Positions 55,671 to 64,000 of a stretch of 64,000 nt of DNA are shown piece by piece (within the stretch, counting starts at the first letter, position 1; each line of letters starts with the position of its first letter). This DNA is from an uncultured Lentisphaerota bacterium. Lineage in GTDB: Bacteria > Verrucomicrobiota > Kiritimatiellia > CAIQIC01. Below the pieces are notes generated by a model. The model had not been told where the DNA came from. It ran no database searches and worked only from the letters and a program-made list of their open reading frames with translations. A program made the translations under genes and the position numbers. The stretch lies in contig CAISWQ010000087.1 in the NCBI GenBank assembly GCA_903889245.1, positions 1 to 64,000 on the forward strand. The letters are read 5' to 3'.

Positions 55671-56396
55671 ATGAATAAGCGCGGCGTCAAATTCAAACGC
55701 ATCCTGATCAAACTTTCCGGGGAAGCGTTCCAGAATCCCAAGGATGGTGAGCCGCTGGACACCGAGGTACTCAATTCCGCCGCCGAGCAGATCGCCGCGG
55801 TCAAGGCTGCGGGAGTCGAGATCGCCATCGTCGTCGGCGGTGGCAACATCTATCGCGGGCAGGCCGGCACCGAGTGCGGCATTGACCGTACCACCGGGGA
55901 TTACATGGGCATGTTGGCCACGGTCATCAATTCGCTCGCCCTGCAATCCGCGCTCGAACGCAAGGGCATCTACACCCGCGTCATGACCTCCATCGCGATG
56001 GCCGCGGTCGCCGAGCCGTTCATCCGCCGCCGCGCCATGCGTCACCTTGAAAAGGGCCGCGTCGTGATCTTCGGCGCGGGCACGGGTAATCCTTTCTTCA
56101 CCACCGACAGCGCCGCCGCGTTGCGCGCCAGTGAGATCGGCGCCGACCTGCTGGTGAAAGGGACGAAGGTGGATGGCGTCTACACCGCCGACCCGCTGAA
56201 GGACCCGCAGGCCACGCGCTACACAACCATCACCTATCACGAGGCCATCAGCAAACGGCTGCGGGTGATGGACACGGCCGCCTTCTCGCTCTGCCAGGAG
56301 AACCACATCCCGATCATTGTCTGCAATTTCTTCAAGAAGGGCGAACTCGCCCGCGCAGTCCAGGGCGAGCCGGTTGGCACGCTCGTGGGTGATTGA
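55671..56396 (+). CDS. pyrH: UMP kinase
   Basis: Phosphorylates UMP to UDP in pyrimidine synthesis. The 241-residue protein is the hexameric bacterial type of the amino-acid kinase fold: RILIKLSGEAF at the start, VVGGGNIYRGQ, the MGMLATVINSLALQ helix and the GTGNPFFTTDSAA motif. It is followed 17 nt later by frr. This pyrH-frr pair is widely conserved; the usual upstream rpsB-tsf are absent here. Confidence 0.97.
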   Translation: MNKRGVKFKRILIKLSGEAFQNPKDGEPLDTEVLNSAAEQIAAVKAAGVEIAIVVGGGNIYRGQAGTECGIDRTTGDYMGMLATVINSLALQSALERKGIYTRVMTSIAMAAVAEPFIRRRAMRHLEKGRVVIFGAGTGNPFFTTDSAAALRASEIGADLLVKGTKVDGVYTADPLKDPQATRYTTITYHEAISKRLRVMDTAAFSLCQENHIPIIVCNFFKKGELARAVQGEPVGTLVGD

Positions 56397-56413
56397 TTGA
56401 ACGGAGGCCCAAC

Positions 56414-56977
56414 ATGGAATCATTGGATGATGTCTTGCTCGAAGCTGACGATAAAATGCAGAAGTCGTTCGACCATCTCAAGCAGGAGTTCACCGGCCTG
56501 CGCACCGGCAAGGCTTCGCCCAGCCTGGTCGAAAACATCAACGTGGAATACTACGGCGCACCCACCCGCCTGCGCCAGCTCGCCGGCATCGCCACGCCCG
56601 AGGCGCGCCTGATCGTCATCAACGCCTATGACCCGACCGCGCTCGCCGCGATCGAGAAGGCGATTCTCGCCGCCAACATCGGCATCACGCCCATCAACGA
56701 TGGCCGCGTCATCCGCATCCCGATCCCCGAATTGAGCGAGGAACGCCGCAAGGAGCTGATCAAGGTCGCTAAACGCATGAGCGAGGATGCGCGCGTCGCC
56801 ATCCGCGCCGTCCGGCGTGAAGCCAACGAACAGATCAAAGTGCTCCAGAAGGGCAGCAAGATCACCGAGGATGAGGAGAAGAGCGGCCTCGACGAGATCC
56901 AAAAGTACACCGACGACTTTACGAAGAAGGTGGATGACCTCCTCGCCGTCAAGGAGAAGGACATCCTCGCCGTCTAG
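56414..56977 (+). CDS. frr: Ribosome recycling factor
   Basis: Splits post-termination ribosomes together with EF-G. The 187-residue protein has the long-helix bundle (HLKQEFTGLRTGKASPSLVE), the small beta domain (YYGAPTRLRQLAGIATPEAR) and the signature RIPIPELSEERRKELIKVAK. ACGGAGG lies just upstream of the ATG at 56414. It shares the pyrH promoter. Confidence 0.98.
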   Translation: MESLDDVLLEADDKMQKSFDHLKQEFTGLRTGKASPSLVENINVEYYGAPTRLRQLAGIATPEARLIVINAYDPTALAAIEKAILAANIGITPINDGRVIRIPIPELSEERRKELIKVAKRMSEDARVAIRAVRREANEQIKVLQKGSKITEDEEKSGLDEIQKYTDDFTKKVDDLLAVKEKDILAV

Positions 56978-57030
56978 CGTTTCCTCGTTCCGTCACCCCG
57001 CACGGCCGCAGTCCCGCTGGCCTTGGCAAT

Positions 57031-57076
57031 TTCCAAGCCTTGGAAAAATGTGTCAGCGGCGTTCCCATCCTTGGAA
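57031..57076. repeat. Phased palindrome cluster 11 (pair)
   Basis: TTCCAAGCCTTGGAA (57031-57045) and a decayed copy TTCCCATCCTTGGAA (57062-57076) have centres 31 bp apart. They fill the gap between frr and the homocysteine methyltransferase gene. Confidence 0.87.
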
Positions 57077-57106
57077 AACCGCGCTCCATCGGTTAGGTTC
57101 GCGCCC

Positions 57107-58030
57107 GTGAAAATCACCGACCAGGAACTGCTGATCTTCGACGGCGCGACCGGGACGAACATCCAGCAGATGCAGTTGCCCGCCGCCGCGTGGGACGGCA
57201 AGGACGGCTGCAACGAATTGCTGAACGTCACCGCGCCCGACGCGATCCAGAGCTTGCACCGCGACTTTCTCGACGCCGGGGCGCAGGTTTTGGAGACGAA
57301 TACGTTCGGCGCGTCGCGCGTCGTGCTGGCGGAGTACGGCCAGGAAAAGCGCGTCGCAGAAATCAATGCGGCCGCGGTCCGCAACGCGCGCGCCGCCATC
57401 GCCGGCCAGCCCGGCCGCTGGGTCTGCGGCTCGCTCGGCCCCGGCACCAAGCTGCCCTCGCTCGGCCATATCGAGCCGGAGAAGCTGGCCGAGGCCTACC
57501 GCGAGCAAATCGCCGCGCTGGTCGGGGCCGGCGTGGACCTGCTGCTCTTCGAAACCGCGCAGGACATCTTCCAGATCAAGCTCGGCCTGGTCGCCTGCTT
57601 CGAGACGCTGGAGCAACTCGGCCGCGACATCCCGGTGATGGTCTCGGTGACGGTCGAGCGTACCGGCACCATGCTCGTCGGCACCGATATCGCCGCTGCC
57701 GCGGTCACGGTGGAGCCGTTTCCCATCTTCGCCTTCGGCCTCAACTGCGCCACGGGCCCGGCCGACATGACCTCGCACATCCACTGGCTCCAGCACAACT
57801 GGCCGCGCCGGATTTCGATGATGCCCAACCAGGGCCTGCCGGAGATCGTCAACGGCCAGACCGCCTACCGCCTGACGCCCGCTGACTTCGCGCGGCAGAT
57901 GCAGCCGTTCGTCGCCGAGTGCGGCGTCAGCATCGTCGGCGGCTGCTGCGGCACCACGCCCGCGCATATCCGCGCGCTGGTGGAGTCGCTGCGCGGCGTG
58001 CGTCCCGCGACGCGCGAGGTGGAAACGTGA
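57107..58030 (+). CDS. Homocysteine S-methyltransferase domain protein (MetH N-terminal part as a separate gene)
   Basis: A 307-residue (betaalpha)8 barrel corresponding to the first domain of cobalamin methionine synthase. It begins with LIFDGATGTNIQQMQLP and binds zinc through a Cys in FGLNCATGP and the paired Cys in GGCCGTTPAHIRAL. The start is taken as GTG at 57107, because upstream in-frame codons fall in the palindrome repeat. In most bacteria this domain is fused to the pterin and B12 domains. Here those lie in the next gene, 166 bp downstream and in another frame. Confidence 0.9.
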   Translation: MKITDQELLIFDGATGTNIQQMQLPAAAWDGKDGCNELLNVTAPDAIQSLHRDFLDAGAQVLETNTFGASRVVLAEYGQEKRVAEINAAAVRNARAAIAGQPGRWVCGSLGPGTKLPSLGHIEPEKLAEAYREQIAALVGAGVDLLLFETAQDIFQIKLGLVACFETLEQLGRDIPVMVSVTVERTGTMLVGTDIAAAAVTVEPFPIFAFGLNCATGPADMTSHIHWLQHNWPRRISMMPNQGLPEIVNGQTAYRLTPADFARQMQPFVAECGVSIVGGCCGTTPAHIRALVESLRGVRPATREVET

Positions 58031-58133
58031 AGCCCATGCGCCACCAGCCATGGTTATCCGGCCACGACGGAGCGTGGCTCTCCACGCTTCTTCCTTCCAT
58101 GGAGGGACACGCTTCGTCGCGTCCGTTCTTCGA

Positions 58134-58168
58134 TGTTCAGTGTTCGATGTTCGCTGTTCGCTGTTCGC
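58134..58168. repeat. Heptamer array 7
   Basis: Five abutting 7-mers (TGTTCAG, TGTTCGA, then TGTTCGC three times) lie between the two halves of the split methionine synthase. Confidence 0.85.
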
Positions 58169-58196
58169 TTGTGGAGTTCTGCGGGAGGACAGCCTG

Positions 58197-60653
58197 ATGA
58201 AGCCCTCTTTGGCCAGCCTCTATCAGGCGATCGAACTGCGGCAGCCGATTCCGCCGCTGTTGATCGGCGAGCGGATGAACGCCAACGGCTCGAAGCGCTT
58301 CCGCGAGCGGCTGCTGGCCGATGACTGGGCGGGCTGCGTCGAGATCGGCGTCGAGCAGGAGCAGCGCGGCGCGCAGGTGCTGGATGTCTGTGTGGCCTAC
58401 GCCGGGCGCGACGAGCAGCGCGACATGCTCGAACTCGTCCGCCGCCTGACCGGCACCGTGAAGCTGCCGCTGATGATTGACTCGACGACGCCGGAGGTGA
58501 TCGAGGCGGCGCTCAAGATTTATCCCGGCCGCGCCATCGTCAACTCGATCAATCTGGAGGATGGCGGCGCGTATCTGCGGCGCGTCTGCGCGCTGCTGAA
58601 GAAGTACGGTGCGGCCGCCGTCGCCCTGACGATCAACAAGGGCGGCATGGCAATGCGCGCCGCCGACAAGGTCGCGACGGCGCGGCAGATTCACGACATC
58701 GCCTGCGGCGAGTTCGGGCTGCGGCCGCAGGACCTGCTCTTTGACGCGCTGACCTTCACCATCGGCGCGGGCGACGAGAGCCTGCGCGACAGCGCGATCC
58801 AAACCTTGGAAGGCATCCGCGGCATCAAGGCCGCGCTGCCGGGCGTCGGCTGCGTCCTCGGCTTGAGCAACGTCTCGTTCGGGCTCGCGCCGGCTGCGCG
58901 CAAGGTGCTCAACTCCGTCTTCCTCCACGAGGCCGTCGCCGCCGGGCTCGATGCCGCCATCGTGGATGCCGGCAACGTTCTGCCGCTGGCCAAGATTGAC
59001 GCCGCCGACCGCGAGGTCTGCCTCGATCTGCTGCTCGACCGGCAAAAGAACGCGGAGCAGAAACCGCTGACGATTTTTATCGAGCACTTCCAGAAGAAGG
59101 TCGGCACGACGACCGAAAAATCCAGCGCCGAGGCCGATGCGCAGAAGCCCGCGGAACTGGCGCTGGCCGACCGTATCATCGCCGGCTCCAAGGAAGGGCT
59201 GGAGGATTTGCTTTCGATTTTGATGCGCCGGATGCCGCCGGTGGAGATCATCAACCGTATCCTGATCCCGGCGATGCGCAAGGTCGGCGACCTCTTTGGC
59301 CGCGGCGAGCTGCTGCTGCCGTTCGTCCTGCAAAGCGCCGAGGCGATGAAGCGCGCGGTCTCGCTGCTGGAGCCGCACATGTCCGCCGTCGCCGAGGGGC
59401 ACGCGACGAAGGTCCTGCTCGCCACCGTGCAGGGCGACGTCCACGACATCGGCAAGAACCTCGTGGACATCATCCTGACGAACAACGGCTACCAGGTCTT
59501 CAACCTCGGCATCAAGGTCCCCGCCGAGGTCATCATCGAGAAGGCGCGCGAGCTCAAGCCCGACCTCATCGGCTTGAGCGGTCTGCTCGTGAAGAGCGCG
59601 CTGGTGATGAAGGAGAGCATGCGGCAATACCGCGAGGCCAACCTCGGCGCGCCGATCCTGCTCGGCGGCGCGGCGCTGACGCGCAAGTTCGTCGCACAGG
59701 ACTGCGCGCCCGCCTACGACCAGCCGGTGGTCTATTGCGCCGACGCCTTCGCCGGCCTGCAGGCGGTCCGCGACTTCGAGGCCGGCAAGTTGCGCAGCAC
59801 GACGTTCGATGAGCACGCCGCCGCGCCGTTCAAGCCCGGCCTGAAGAACGTCGAGATCGGCCGCGACCATCCCGTGCCCCAGGCACCGTTCCTCGGTTTC
59901 CGGCACGTCCGCGAAATTTCCGCGGCGGACATCTTCCCCTACGTCAATACCGAGGCGCTCTTCCGCGGCCGCTGGGGTTTCCGCCGCGCGAAGCTCACCG
60001 CCGAGGACTACGAGAAGATCCTCGCCGAGAAAGTCCGCCCGCTTTACGCGAAACTACAGCACGACACCGTTGCCGGGGGCCTGCTCCAGCCGCAAGCGGC
60101 CTACGGATATTTCCGCTGCTTTGCCCGCGGCGACGACGTGGTCGTGCGCGATGGGCAGCATGAATTCACCTTCAACTTCCCGCGCCAGGCCACGCCGCCG
60201 CACTTGTGCATCGCCGACTTCTTCAAGACCGAGGCCGAGGGCGGCGACCTCGCCGGCTTCTTCGTCGTCACCATCGGTGCGCGTCTCGGAGAACGCACAC
60301 AGGAGCTGTTTGCGGCGAACCAGTATCACGACTACCTGATGTTGCACGGCTTCGGCGTCGAGGTGACCGACGCGCTCGCCGAGTACTGGCACGCCGCGAT
60401 GCGCCGCGAGCTCGGCATCGCGGGCAGCGAGCCGGCGACCAAGGCGGGCTTCGTCACGCAGGACTACCAAGGCTCGCGCTACGGCTTCGGCTATCCCGCC
60501 TGCCCCGACCTCGGCGCGCACCTGCCGGTCTTCGCCCTGCTCAAACCCGACGCGCTCGGCCTCACGCTGACCGAGAACATGCAGATGGTGCCGGAATTCA
60601 CCACCAGCGCGATCGTCGCGCACCATCCGCAGGCGAAATATTTCGCGGTGTGA
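58197..60653 (+). CDS. metH: Cobalamin-dependent methionine synthase, pterin, B12 and activation domains
   Basis: An 818-residue protein equal to MetH without its homocysteine domain. In order: the methyltetrahydrofolate-binding barrel (IGERMNANGSKRFRERL; LPLMIDSTTPEVIEAAL), the helical cap, the B12-binding domain with GDVHDIGKNLV (the DxHxxG histidine ligand) and GLSGLLVKS, and the C-terminal reactivation domain (RWGFRR; LGLTLTENMQMVPEFTTSA). A GGGAGG ribosome-binding site lies about 9 nt upstream of the ATG. The intact activation domain means reductive reactivation with S-adenosylmethionine is retained. Confidence 0.95.
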   Translation: MKPSLASLYQAIELRQPIPPLLIGERMNANGSKRFRERLLADDWAGCVEIGVEQEQRGAQVLDVCVAYAGRDEQRDMLELVRRLTGTVKLPLMIDSTTPEVIEAALKIYPGRAIVNSINLEDGGAYLRRVCALLKKYGAAAVALTINKGGMAMRAADKVATARQIHDIACGEFGLRPQDLLFDALTFTIGAGDESLRDSAIQTLEGIRGIKAALPGVGCVLGLSNVSFGLAPAARKVLNSVFLHEAVAAGLDAAIVDAGNVLPLAKIDAADREVCLDLLLDRQKNAEQKPLTIFIEHFQKKVGTTTEKSSAEADAQKPAELALADRIIAGSKEGLEDLLSILMRRMPPVEIINRILIPAMRKVGDLFGRGELLLPFVLQSAEAMKRAVSLLEPHMSAVAEGHATKVLLATVQGDVHDIGKNLVDIILTNNGYQVFNLGIKVPAEVIIEKARELKPDLIGLSGLLVKSALVMKESMRQYREANLGAPILLGGAALTRKFVAQDCAPAYDQPVVYCADAFAGLQAVRDFEAGKLRSTTFDEHAAAPFKPGLKNVEIGRDHPVPQAPFLGFRHVREISAADIFPYVNTEALFRGRWGFRRAKLTAEDYEKILAEKVRPLYAKLQHDTVAGGLLQPQAAYGYFRCFARGDDVVVRDGQHEFTFNFPRQATPPHLCIADFFKTEAEGGDLAGFFVVTIGARLGERTQELFAANQYHDYLMLHGFGVEVTDALAEYWHAAMRRELGIAGSEPATKAGFVTQDYQGSRYGFGYPACPDLGAHLPVFALLKPDALGLTLTENMQMVPEFTTSAIVAHHPQAKYFAV

Positions 60654-60657
60654 AAAT

Positions 60658-61158
60658 ATGAATGCTCAAAATGATGCATCCGTTTGGACCGCCATCAAAG
60701 TCATCGCCGATGCCTGGCAAGCGCAGTCCGCGAAAATACTTGCTTACGCGAGTACAGGTTATTCCTTCGAGGAATGGCTGAACTGGGAAGCTTATTATGC
60801 CTGTAAGGCCAGCTATTCACCTGACGCAAAGCCGAATTATAGTGCATATGGAGTAGCAGGTTCTCTCCAGAAAGCTGACCTGTTCTTGAAGCCCAACGGC
60901 CAAAGAAAAATCCTGATTGAGATAGGTTTGGTGCATGACGAAACCAGCCACTCGAAATGGCAGGAAAAGCTAACGAATGACCAAGCCAAATTAAGAAAAG
61001 TTCCTGCGCGGGACTACTCTCGAATTCAAGTAGTCCTGAATGCTTGTCTGGATACGAAAGAGATCGCACACTGGTGCAGTACCCTTTCGCATCCTGACCG
61101 CAAATTTTGGCCCGACGAAAAAAGGAGGCTCGAACGAGTCCTCGTATGGAAAATCTGA
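60658..61158 (+). CDS. Low-GC orphan protein, unknown function
   Basis: A 166-residue protein that I do not recognise. Its DNA is visibly poorer in G and C than all neighbours (roughly half) and uses codons such as TTA, AAA and ATA that are rare around it, suggesting recent transfer. The N-terminus is helical ([19 protein letters not shown]). The centre has a strand-rich stretch [18 protein letters not shown] that loosely recalls a PD-(D/E)xK nuclease core, but the Lys is missing. It begins 4 nt after metH and overlaps the rubredoxin gene by 13 nt. Confidence 0.6.
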   Translation: MNAQNDASVWTAIKVIADAWQAQSAKILAYASTGYSFEEWLNWEAYYACKASYSPDAKPNYSAYGVAGSLQKADLFLKPNGQRKILIEIGLVHDETSHSKWQEKLTNDQAKLRKVPARDYSRIQVVLNACLDTKEIAHWCSTLSHPDRKFWPDEKRRLERVLVWKI

Positions 61159-61325
61159 AGCCATTCCAGAAATTCATCTGCGCCAACTGCGGCTATGTCT
61201 ATAACCCGGCCGAGGGCGATGTCATGAGCAATGTGCCACCCGGCACGGCGTTCGAGCATCTGCCGGAGGGCTGGGTCTGCCCGGTCTGCTATGTCGGCAA
61301 AGACGGCTTTGACCCGTTGGATTGA
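61146..61325 (+). CDS. Rubredoxin
   Basis: A 59-residue iron protein with two Cys knuckles, [10 protein letters not shown] and [14 protein letters not shown], which bind a single Fe by four Cys. Rubredoxins carry electrons in oxygen detoxification and other redox chains of anaerobes. The ATG at 61146 lies inside the end of the orphan gene. GGAGG occurs about 17 nt upstream, farther than usual. No rubrerythrin or rubredoxin oxidoreductase gene is nearby. Confidence 0.93.
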   Translation: MENLKPFQKFICANCGYVYNPAEGDVMSNVPPGTAFEHLPEGWVCPVCYVGKDGFDPLD

Positions 61326-61439
61326 TGGGACCGTGGCGGCGCTTGCAGTTTCTTTCAGAAGAAAATTTTGCACGACGCATCCGAAACACCCTGCTAGATT
61401 GCCGCCTGCTTGAGGCCATCAGCGCAGGAAAGGATCGCC

Positions 61440-62783
61440 ATGAAGATGATTCAACCAGTCAGCCGGCGGCAGTTTTTGGGCGGGGTGTTGGCGGCGGCGG
61501 TCGCACCGCAGTTCATTCCAAGCCGCGTACTCGGCGGTCCGGCGGCGCCGGGCAAAACCATTCAACTCGGCCACATCGGCACCGGCGGACAGGGTTCCGG
61601 CCTGCTGCGCAATTTTCTCTCGGTGGAGGGCGCGAAGAGCGTCGCCATTGCCGATCCCTATCAGGAACGCCGCGAGCGCGCCGGCAAGATGGTCAAGGAG
61701 TCGCAGCAGCACGAGCCGAAACTTTATAACGATTTCCGCGAGCTGCTCGCCGACAAGACCATTGACGCCGTCATCATCGCGACGCCCGACCACTGGCACG
61801 TGCCGATCGGGCTGGCGGCGGTGCGGGCGGGCAAGGATGTCTACATCGAGAAGCCGCTCGGCCACACGCTCCACCAGAACCGTGCGCTGCTCGAGGCCTG
61901 CCGCAAGGAGAACAAAATTTTCCAGTACGGGACGCAGCAGCGCAGCCAGGAGTTACTCAAGCGCGGCATCGAGCTGGTGCTCAACGGCTACATCGGCGAC
62001 CTGCAACGGATCGAGGTCTGGGCGCCGCAGGGACGCGGCGGCGGCTCGCTCGACGAAAGCCCCGTGCCGCCCGGCCTCGATTACGATCTCTATATCGGCC
62101 CCGCGCCGATGAAGCCGTGCAGCAAGGACCGGATCACGAACCAGGCATCCTATCATTGCAGCGATTATTCCCTCGGCTTCATCGCCGGCTGGGGCGCGCA
62201 CCCGCTCGACATCGCCATCTGGGGCATGGACTACGATCTGAAAGGCCCGGTCAGCTATCGCGGCAAGGGCGACTTCCCGACGCCGGACGCGCTGTTCAAC
62301 ACCTGCGCCACGTGGGATGTGGAAATCAAGTTCGCCGGCGGCCTGCCGATGCGCTTCATGAGCACCAACCACGCGCAGCCGATCGTCAAGAAGTACCGTA
62401 CCGATGTGCAGGGCGCTGATGCCAGGTTCTTCGGCGACGGCACGACCTTCTTCGGTGCCAAGGGCTGGATCAGCTTGAGCCGCGGCGGCGTCTGCGCCAG
62501 TAATCCCGACTGGTTCAAGCTGAAGCAATGCGAGGGCAGCAAGCGCGTCCTCTATCACAACCGTTACTACAAATCCTTCGTCGAGTCGGTTGCCCACCGC
62601 ACGCCCTCCATCGCGCCGATCGAGGACGCGGTGCGCTCCGACGCGATGAGCCACCTCGCGCTGCTTGCGATCAAGAGCGGCGGCGAGGTCGTGTGGGATC
62701 CGCAGGCATACAAGATCAGCTCGCCCGCCGCGCTCAACGCGCAGATGACGCACCCCGTCCGGGGCGCGTGGCAGCAAAGTTGA
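61440..62783 (+). CDS. Tat-exported Gfo/Idh/MocA-family oxidoreductase
   Basis: A 447-residue exported oxidoreductase, the fourth of its superfamily in the window. The Tat signal is SRRQFLGGVLAAAVAPQF. The Rossmann motif IQLGHIGTGGQGSG, the EKP motif in YIEKPLGHTLHQN, the FQYGTQQRSQEL segment and the GWGAHPLDIAIWGMD motif all match the PVC-type group. AGGAAAGGA lies upstream of the ATG. A glycosidase gene follows 53 nt downstream; together they probably process a glycan at the cell surface. Confidence 0.92.
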   Translation: MKMIQPVSRRQFLGGVLAAAVAPQFIPSRVLGGPAAPGKTIQLGHIGTGGQGSGLLRNFLSVEGAKSVAIADPYQERRERAGKMVKESQQHEPKLYNDFRELLADKTIDAVIIATPDHWHVPIGLAAVRAGKDVYIEKPLGHTLHQNRALLEACRKENKIFQYGTQQRSQELLKRGIELVLNGYIGDLQRIEVWAPQGRGGGSLDESPVPPGLDYDLYIGPAPMKPCSKDRITNQASYHCSDYSLGFIAGWGAHPLDIAIWGMDYDLKGPVSYRGKGDFPTPDALFNTCATWDVEIKFAGGLPMRFMSTNHAQPIVKKYRTDVQGADARFFGDGTTFFGAKGWISLSRGGVCASNPDWFKLKQCEGSKRVLYHNRYYKSFVESVAHRTPSIAPIEDAVRSDAMSHLALLAIKSGGEVVWDPQAYKISSPAALNAQMTHPVRGAWQQS

Positions 62784-62836
62784 AGCGAGAAGGCAGATGT
62801 GAGATTTTTCCCGTCCGCATGAAGAAAGGAACAGGC

Positions 62837-64000
62837 ATGAAGAAACTTTTGTTGCTGTTGTCCCCCGCCCTGCTCGCCGCCGGCGTGCTGGCCGAGGAAT
62901 TGCCGCTGCCCGCAGGATTTGAATTCACCTCCGGCGTGCCCGCGCTGGATGCCGCCTATCAAAAGGCGCGCCGCACCATCGCCGGCGACGTGAAGGATGG
63001 CGACTTCCTCGCCGGCCAGGACTGGGCGCAGGTCTGGACGCGCGACACCTCCTACTCCGTCGAGATGGCCTGTGCGCTCCTTCATCCCGATGTCTCCAAG
63101 AAGACGCTGCTCGGCCTGCGCGAAGACGTGCCCAGCATCGGCGAGTGCTGGTATCAGGACAAGTGCGGGCACTTCGCCGGCTGGCCGAACCTGACCGACG
63201 CCATCGTCGGCGCGACCGGCGCGTGGTCGCTGTATCTGGTCACCGGCGACCAGGCGCTGCTGCGCCCGGTCTATGAGCGCACCATCCGCAGCCTGCAACG
63301 CGCCGAGCGCGACGCGTTCTTCCAGGACGTCGGCCTCTTCGGCGGCTGCTCGACGTTCATGGAATCGAACAGCGGCTATCCGAAGAAGTACGCGATGCAG
63401 GGCCCGATGATCGCGAAGACGAAGGCGTTGAGCACGAACCTGCTCTATTACCGCGGCTACCTCATCGCCGCGCGCCTCGCGCAACTGCTCGGCGAAAAGC
63501 CCGCGCCATGGCAGCAGAAGGCCGAGGCGCTCAAGGCCGCGATCAACCAGAAGCTGTGGCAGCCGAAGAAAGGGTACTACGCCTATTTCCTCGACGCCGA
63601 CGGACAACTCGACGAGCGCATGGAAGGCTGCGGAGAGGCGTTCGCCATCCTCTACCGCGTCGCCGACGCCAAGCAGAGCGCGAGCATCCTGCAAAAGACT
63701 CCGACCTCGCCGAGCGGCTTCCCGTGCCTGTGGCCGCAGTACCCGGAGTGGCTCGAGATCAAGAACAAGAAGCACACCGCGAACTACTATCACAACGGCA
63801 TGGTCTGGCCCTTCGTGCAGGGCTACTGGGCGTGGGCCGCCACCCAGGCCAAGGACATCACCGTGTTCGGCCGCGAACTGGAAGCGCTTATCAAGCTCTC
63901 GCAGAACGCGAGCACGTTCATGGAATTCTATTTCCCGGAGAACGGCGCGCCCGGCGGCTCGCCGCGCCAGCTCTGGAGCGCGTCGGGCTTTCTCTCGATG
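62837..64000 (+). CDS. Exported six-hairpin glycosidase (truncated by the window end)
   Basis: The first 388 codons of an exported protein that continues past the window. It has a signal peptide (MKKLLLLLSPALLAAGVLAE) and then an alpha/alpha-barrel pattern: DWAQVWTRDTSYSVEMACAL, GGCSTFMESNSGYP, YYHNGMVWPFVQGYWAWAA and RQLWSASGFLSM. These resemble glycogen-debranching/trehalase-like clan GH-G and GH-L enzymes (MGH1-type). AAGGA supports the ATG at 62837; an in-frame ATG lies 18 nt upstream. The catalytic acids cannot be assigned with confidence. Substrate unknown. Confidence 0.8.
   Translation, partial: MKKLLLLLSPALLAAGVLAEELPLPAGFEFTSGVPALDAAYQKARRTIAGDVKDGDFLAGQDWAQVWTRDTSYSVEMACALLHPDVSKKTLLGLREDVPSIGECWYQDKCGHFAGWPNLTDAIVGATGAWSLYLVTGDQALLRPVYERTIRSLQRAERDAFFQDVGLFGGCSTFMESNSGYPKKYAMQGPMIAKTKALSTNLLYYRGYLIAARLAQLLGEKPAPWQQKAEALKAAINQKLWQPKKGYYAYFLDADGQLDERMEGCGEAFAILYRVADAKQSASILQKTPTSPSGFPCLWPQYPEWLEIKNKKHTANYYHNGMVWPFVQGYWAWAATQAKDITVFGRELEALIKLSQNASTFMEFYFPENGAPGGSPRQLWSASGFLSM

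Overview
The window reads as a high-GC (visibly about 65%) chromosome segment from an anaerobic member of the Planctomycetes-Verrucomicrobia-Chlamydiae (PVC) group, most likely Verrucomicrobiota/Kiritimatiellota-like. The lineage call rests on several markers together: a 50-residue small basic protein of the kind I know only from PVC genomes, a pseudopilin with the H-X9-DG tail, a DUF1080 protein, several Tat-exported Gfo/Idh/MocA oxidoreductases, a ThuA protein and a probable PEP-CTERM tail. The anaerobic call rests on an Hdr-Mvh hydrogenase complex, pyruvate:ferredoxin oxidoreductase, ferredoxin and rubredoxin. No rRNA, tRNA or CRISPR locus was seen.

Layout. 1-40: start of an IS30-like transposase leaving the left edge. 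313-7432: one operon, hdrCBA-mvhDGA plus the hydrogenase maturation protease, a complete flavin-bifurcating H2/ferredoxin/disulfide module. 7503-8624: secreted coiled-coil protein. 9052-16130 (minus): small basic protein with ahcY, a Tat-exported GH116 glycosidase, a radical SAM enzyme (AmrS type), a zinc-ribbon membrane protein and a pseudopilin. 16278-19074 (plus): malic enzyme, an ST7-like TPR protein and a VOC protein. 20606-28626 (plus): SH3 protein, M48 lipoprotein protease, membrane TPR protein, CHASE2 adenylate cyclase, a small ORF, a metallo-beta-lactamase-fold hydrolase and an MscS channel with a cyclic-nucleotide-binding domain; the last members look like a cAMP make/break/sense unit. 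28986-33811: PFOR, a DHOD-like protein and a ferredoxin. 34009-37634: secreted peptidase-like proteins and an outer-membrane barrel. 37644-44995: DUF1080 protein, SGNH lipoprotein, three Gfo/Idh oxidoreductases and ThuA, a carbohydrate-processing island. 45051-52712: trpD-dgt, Nudix, two response regulators, a UvrD-like helicase and an MFS exporter. 53265-55538: tandem polysaccharide-deacetylase-like protein. 55671-60653: pyrH-frr and a methionine synthase split into two genes. 60658-64000: a low-GC orphan gene, rubredoxin, a fourth Gfo/Idh enzyme and the start of a six-hairpin glycosidase.

The most unusual structure is in the repeats. A 15-bp palindrome, consensus TTCCAAGCCTTGGAA, occurs about 27 times in 11 small clusters. 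Within every cluster the centres are 30-32 bp apart, about three DNA helical turns. Two clusters are homologous four-copy arrays with identical 32/32/31 spacing. One of these lies in frame inside the CHASE2 cyclase gene and the other begins 2 bp after the stop of the cyclic-nucleotide-binding channel gene downstream. A second class consists of degenerate heptamer arrays (period 7, seven loci) of differing sequence, plus an inverted pair of octamer arrays that encodes the N-terminus of a lipoprotein. Both classes occur in intergenic and coding DNA.

Metabolically, PFOR would deliver reduced ferredoxin. Hdr-Mvh would couple ferredoxin, H2 and an unknown disulfide. The methionine synthase and AhcY cover the methyl cycle. 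The exported enzymes point to growth on complex glycans.
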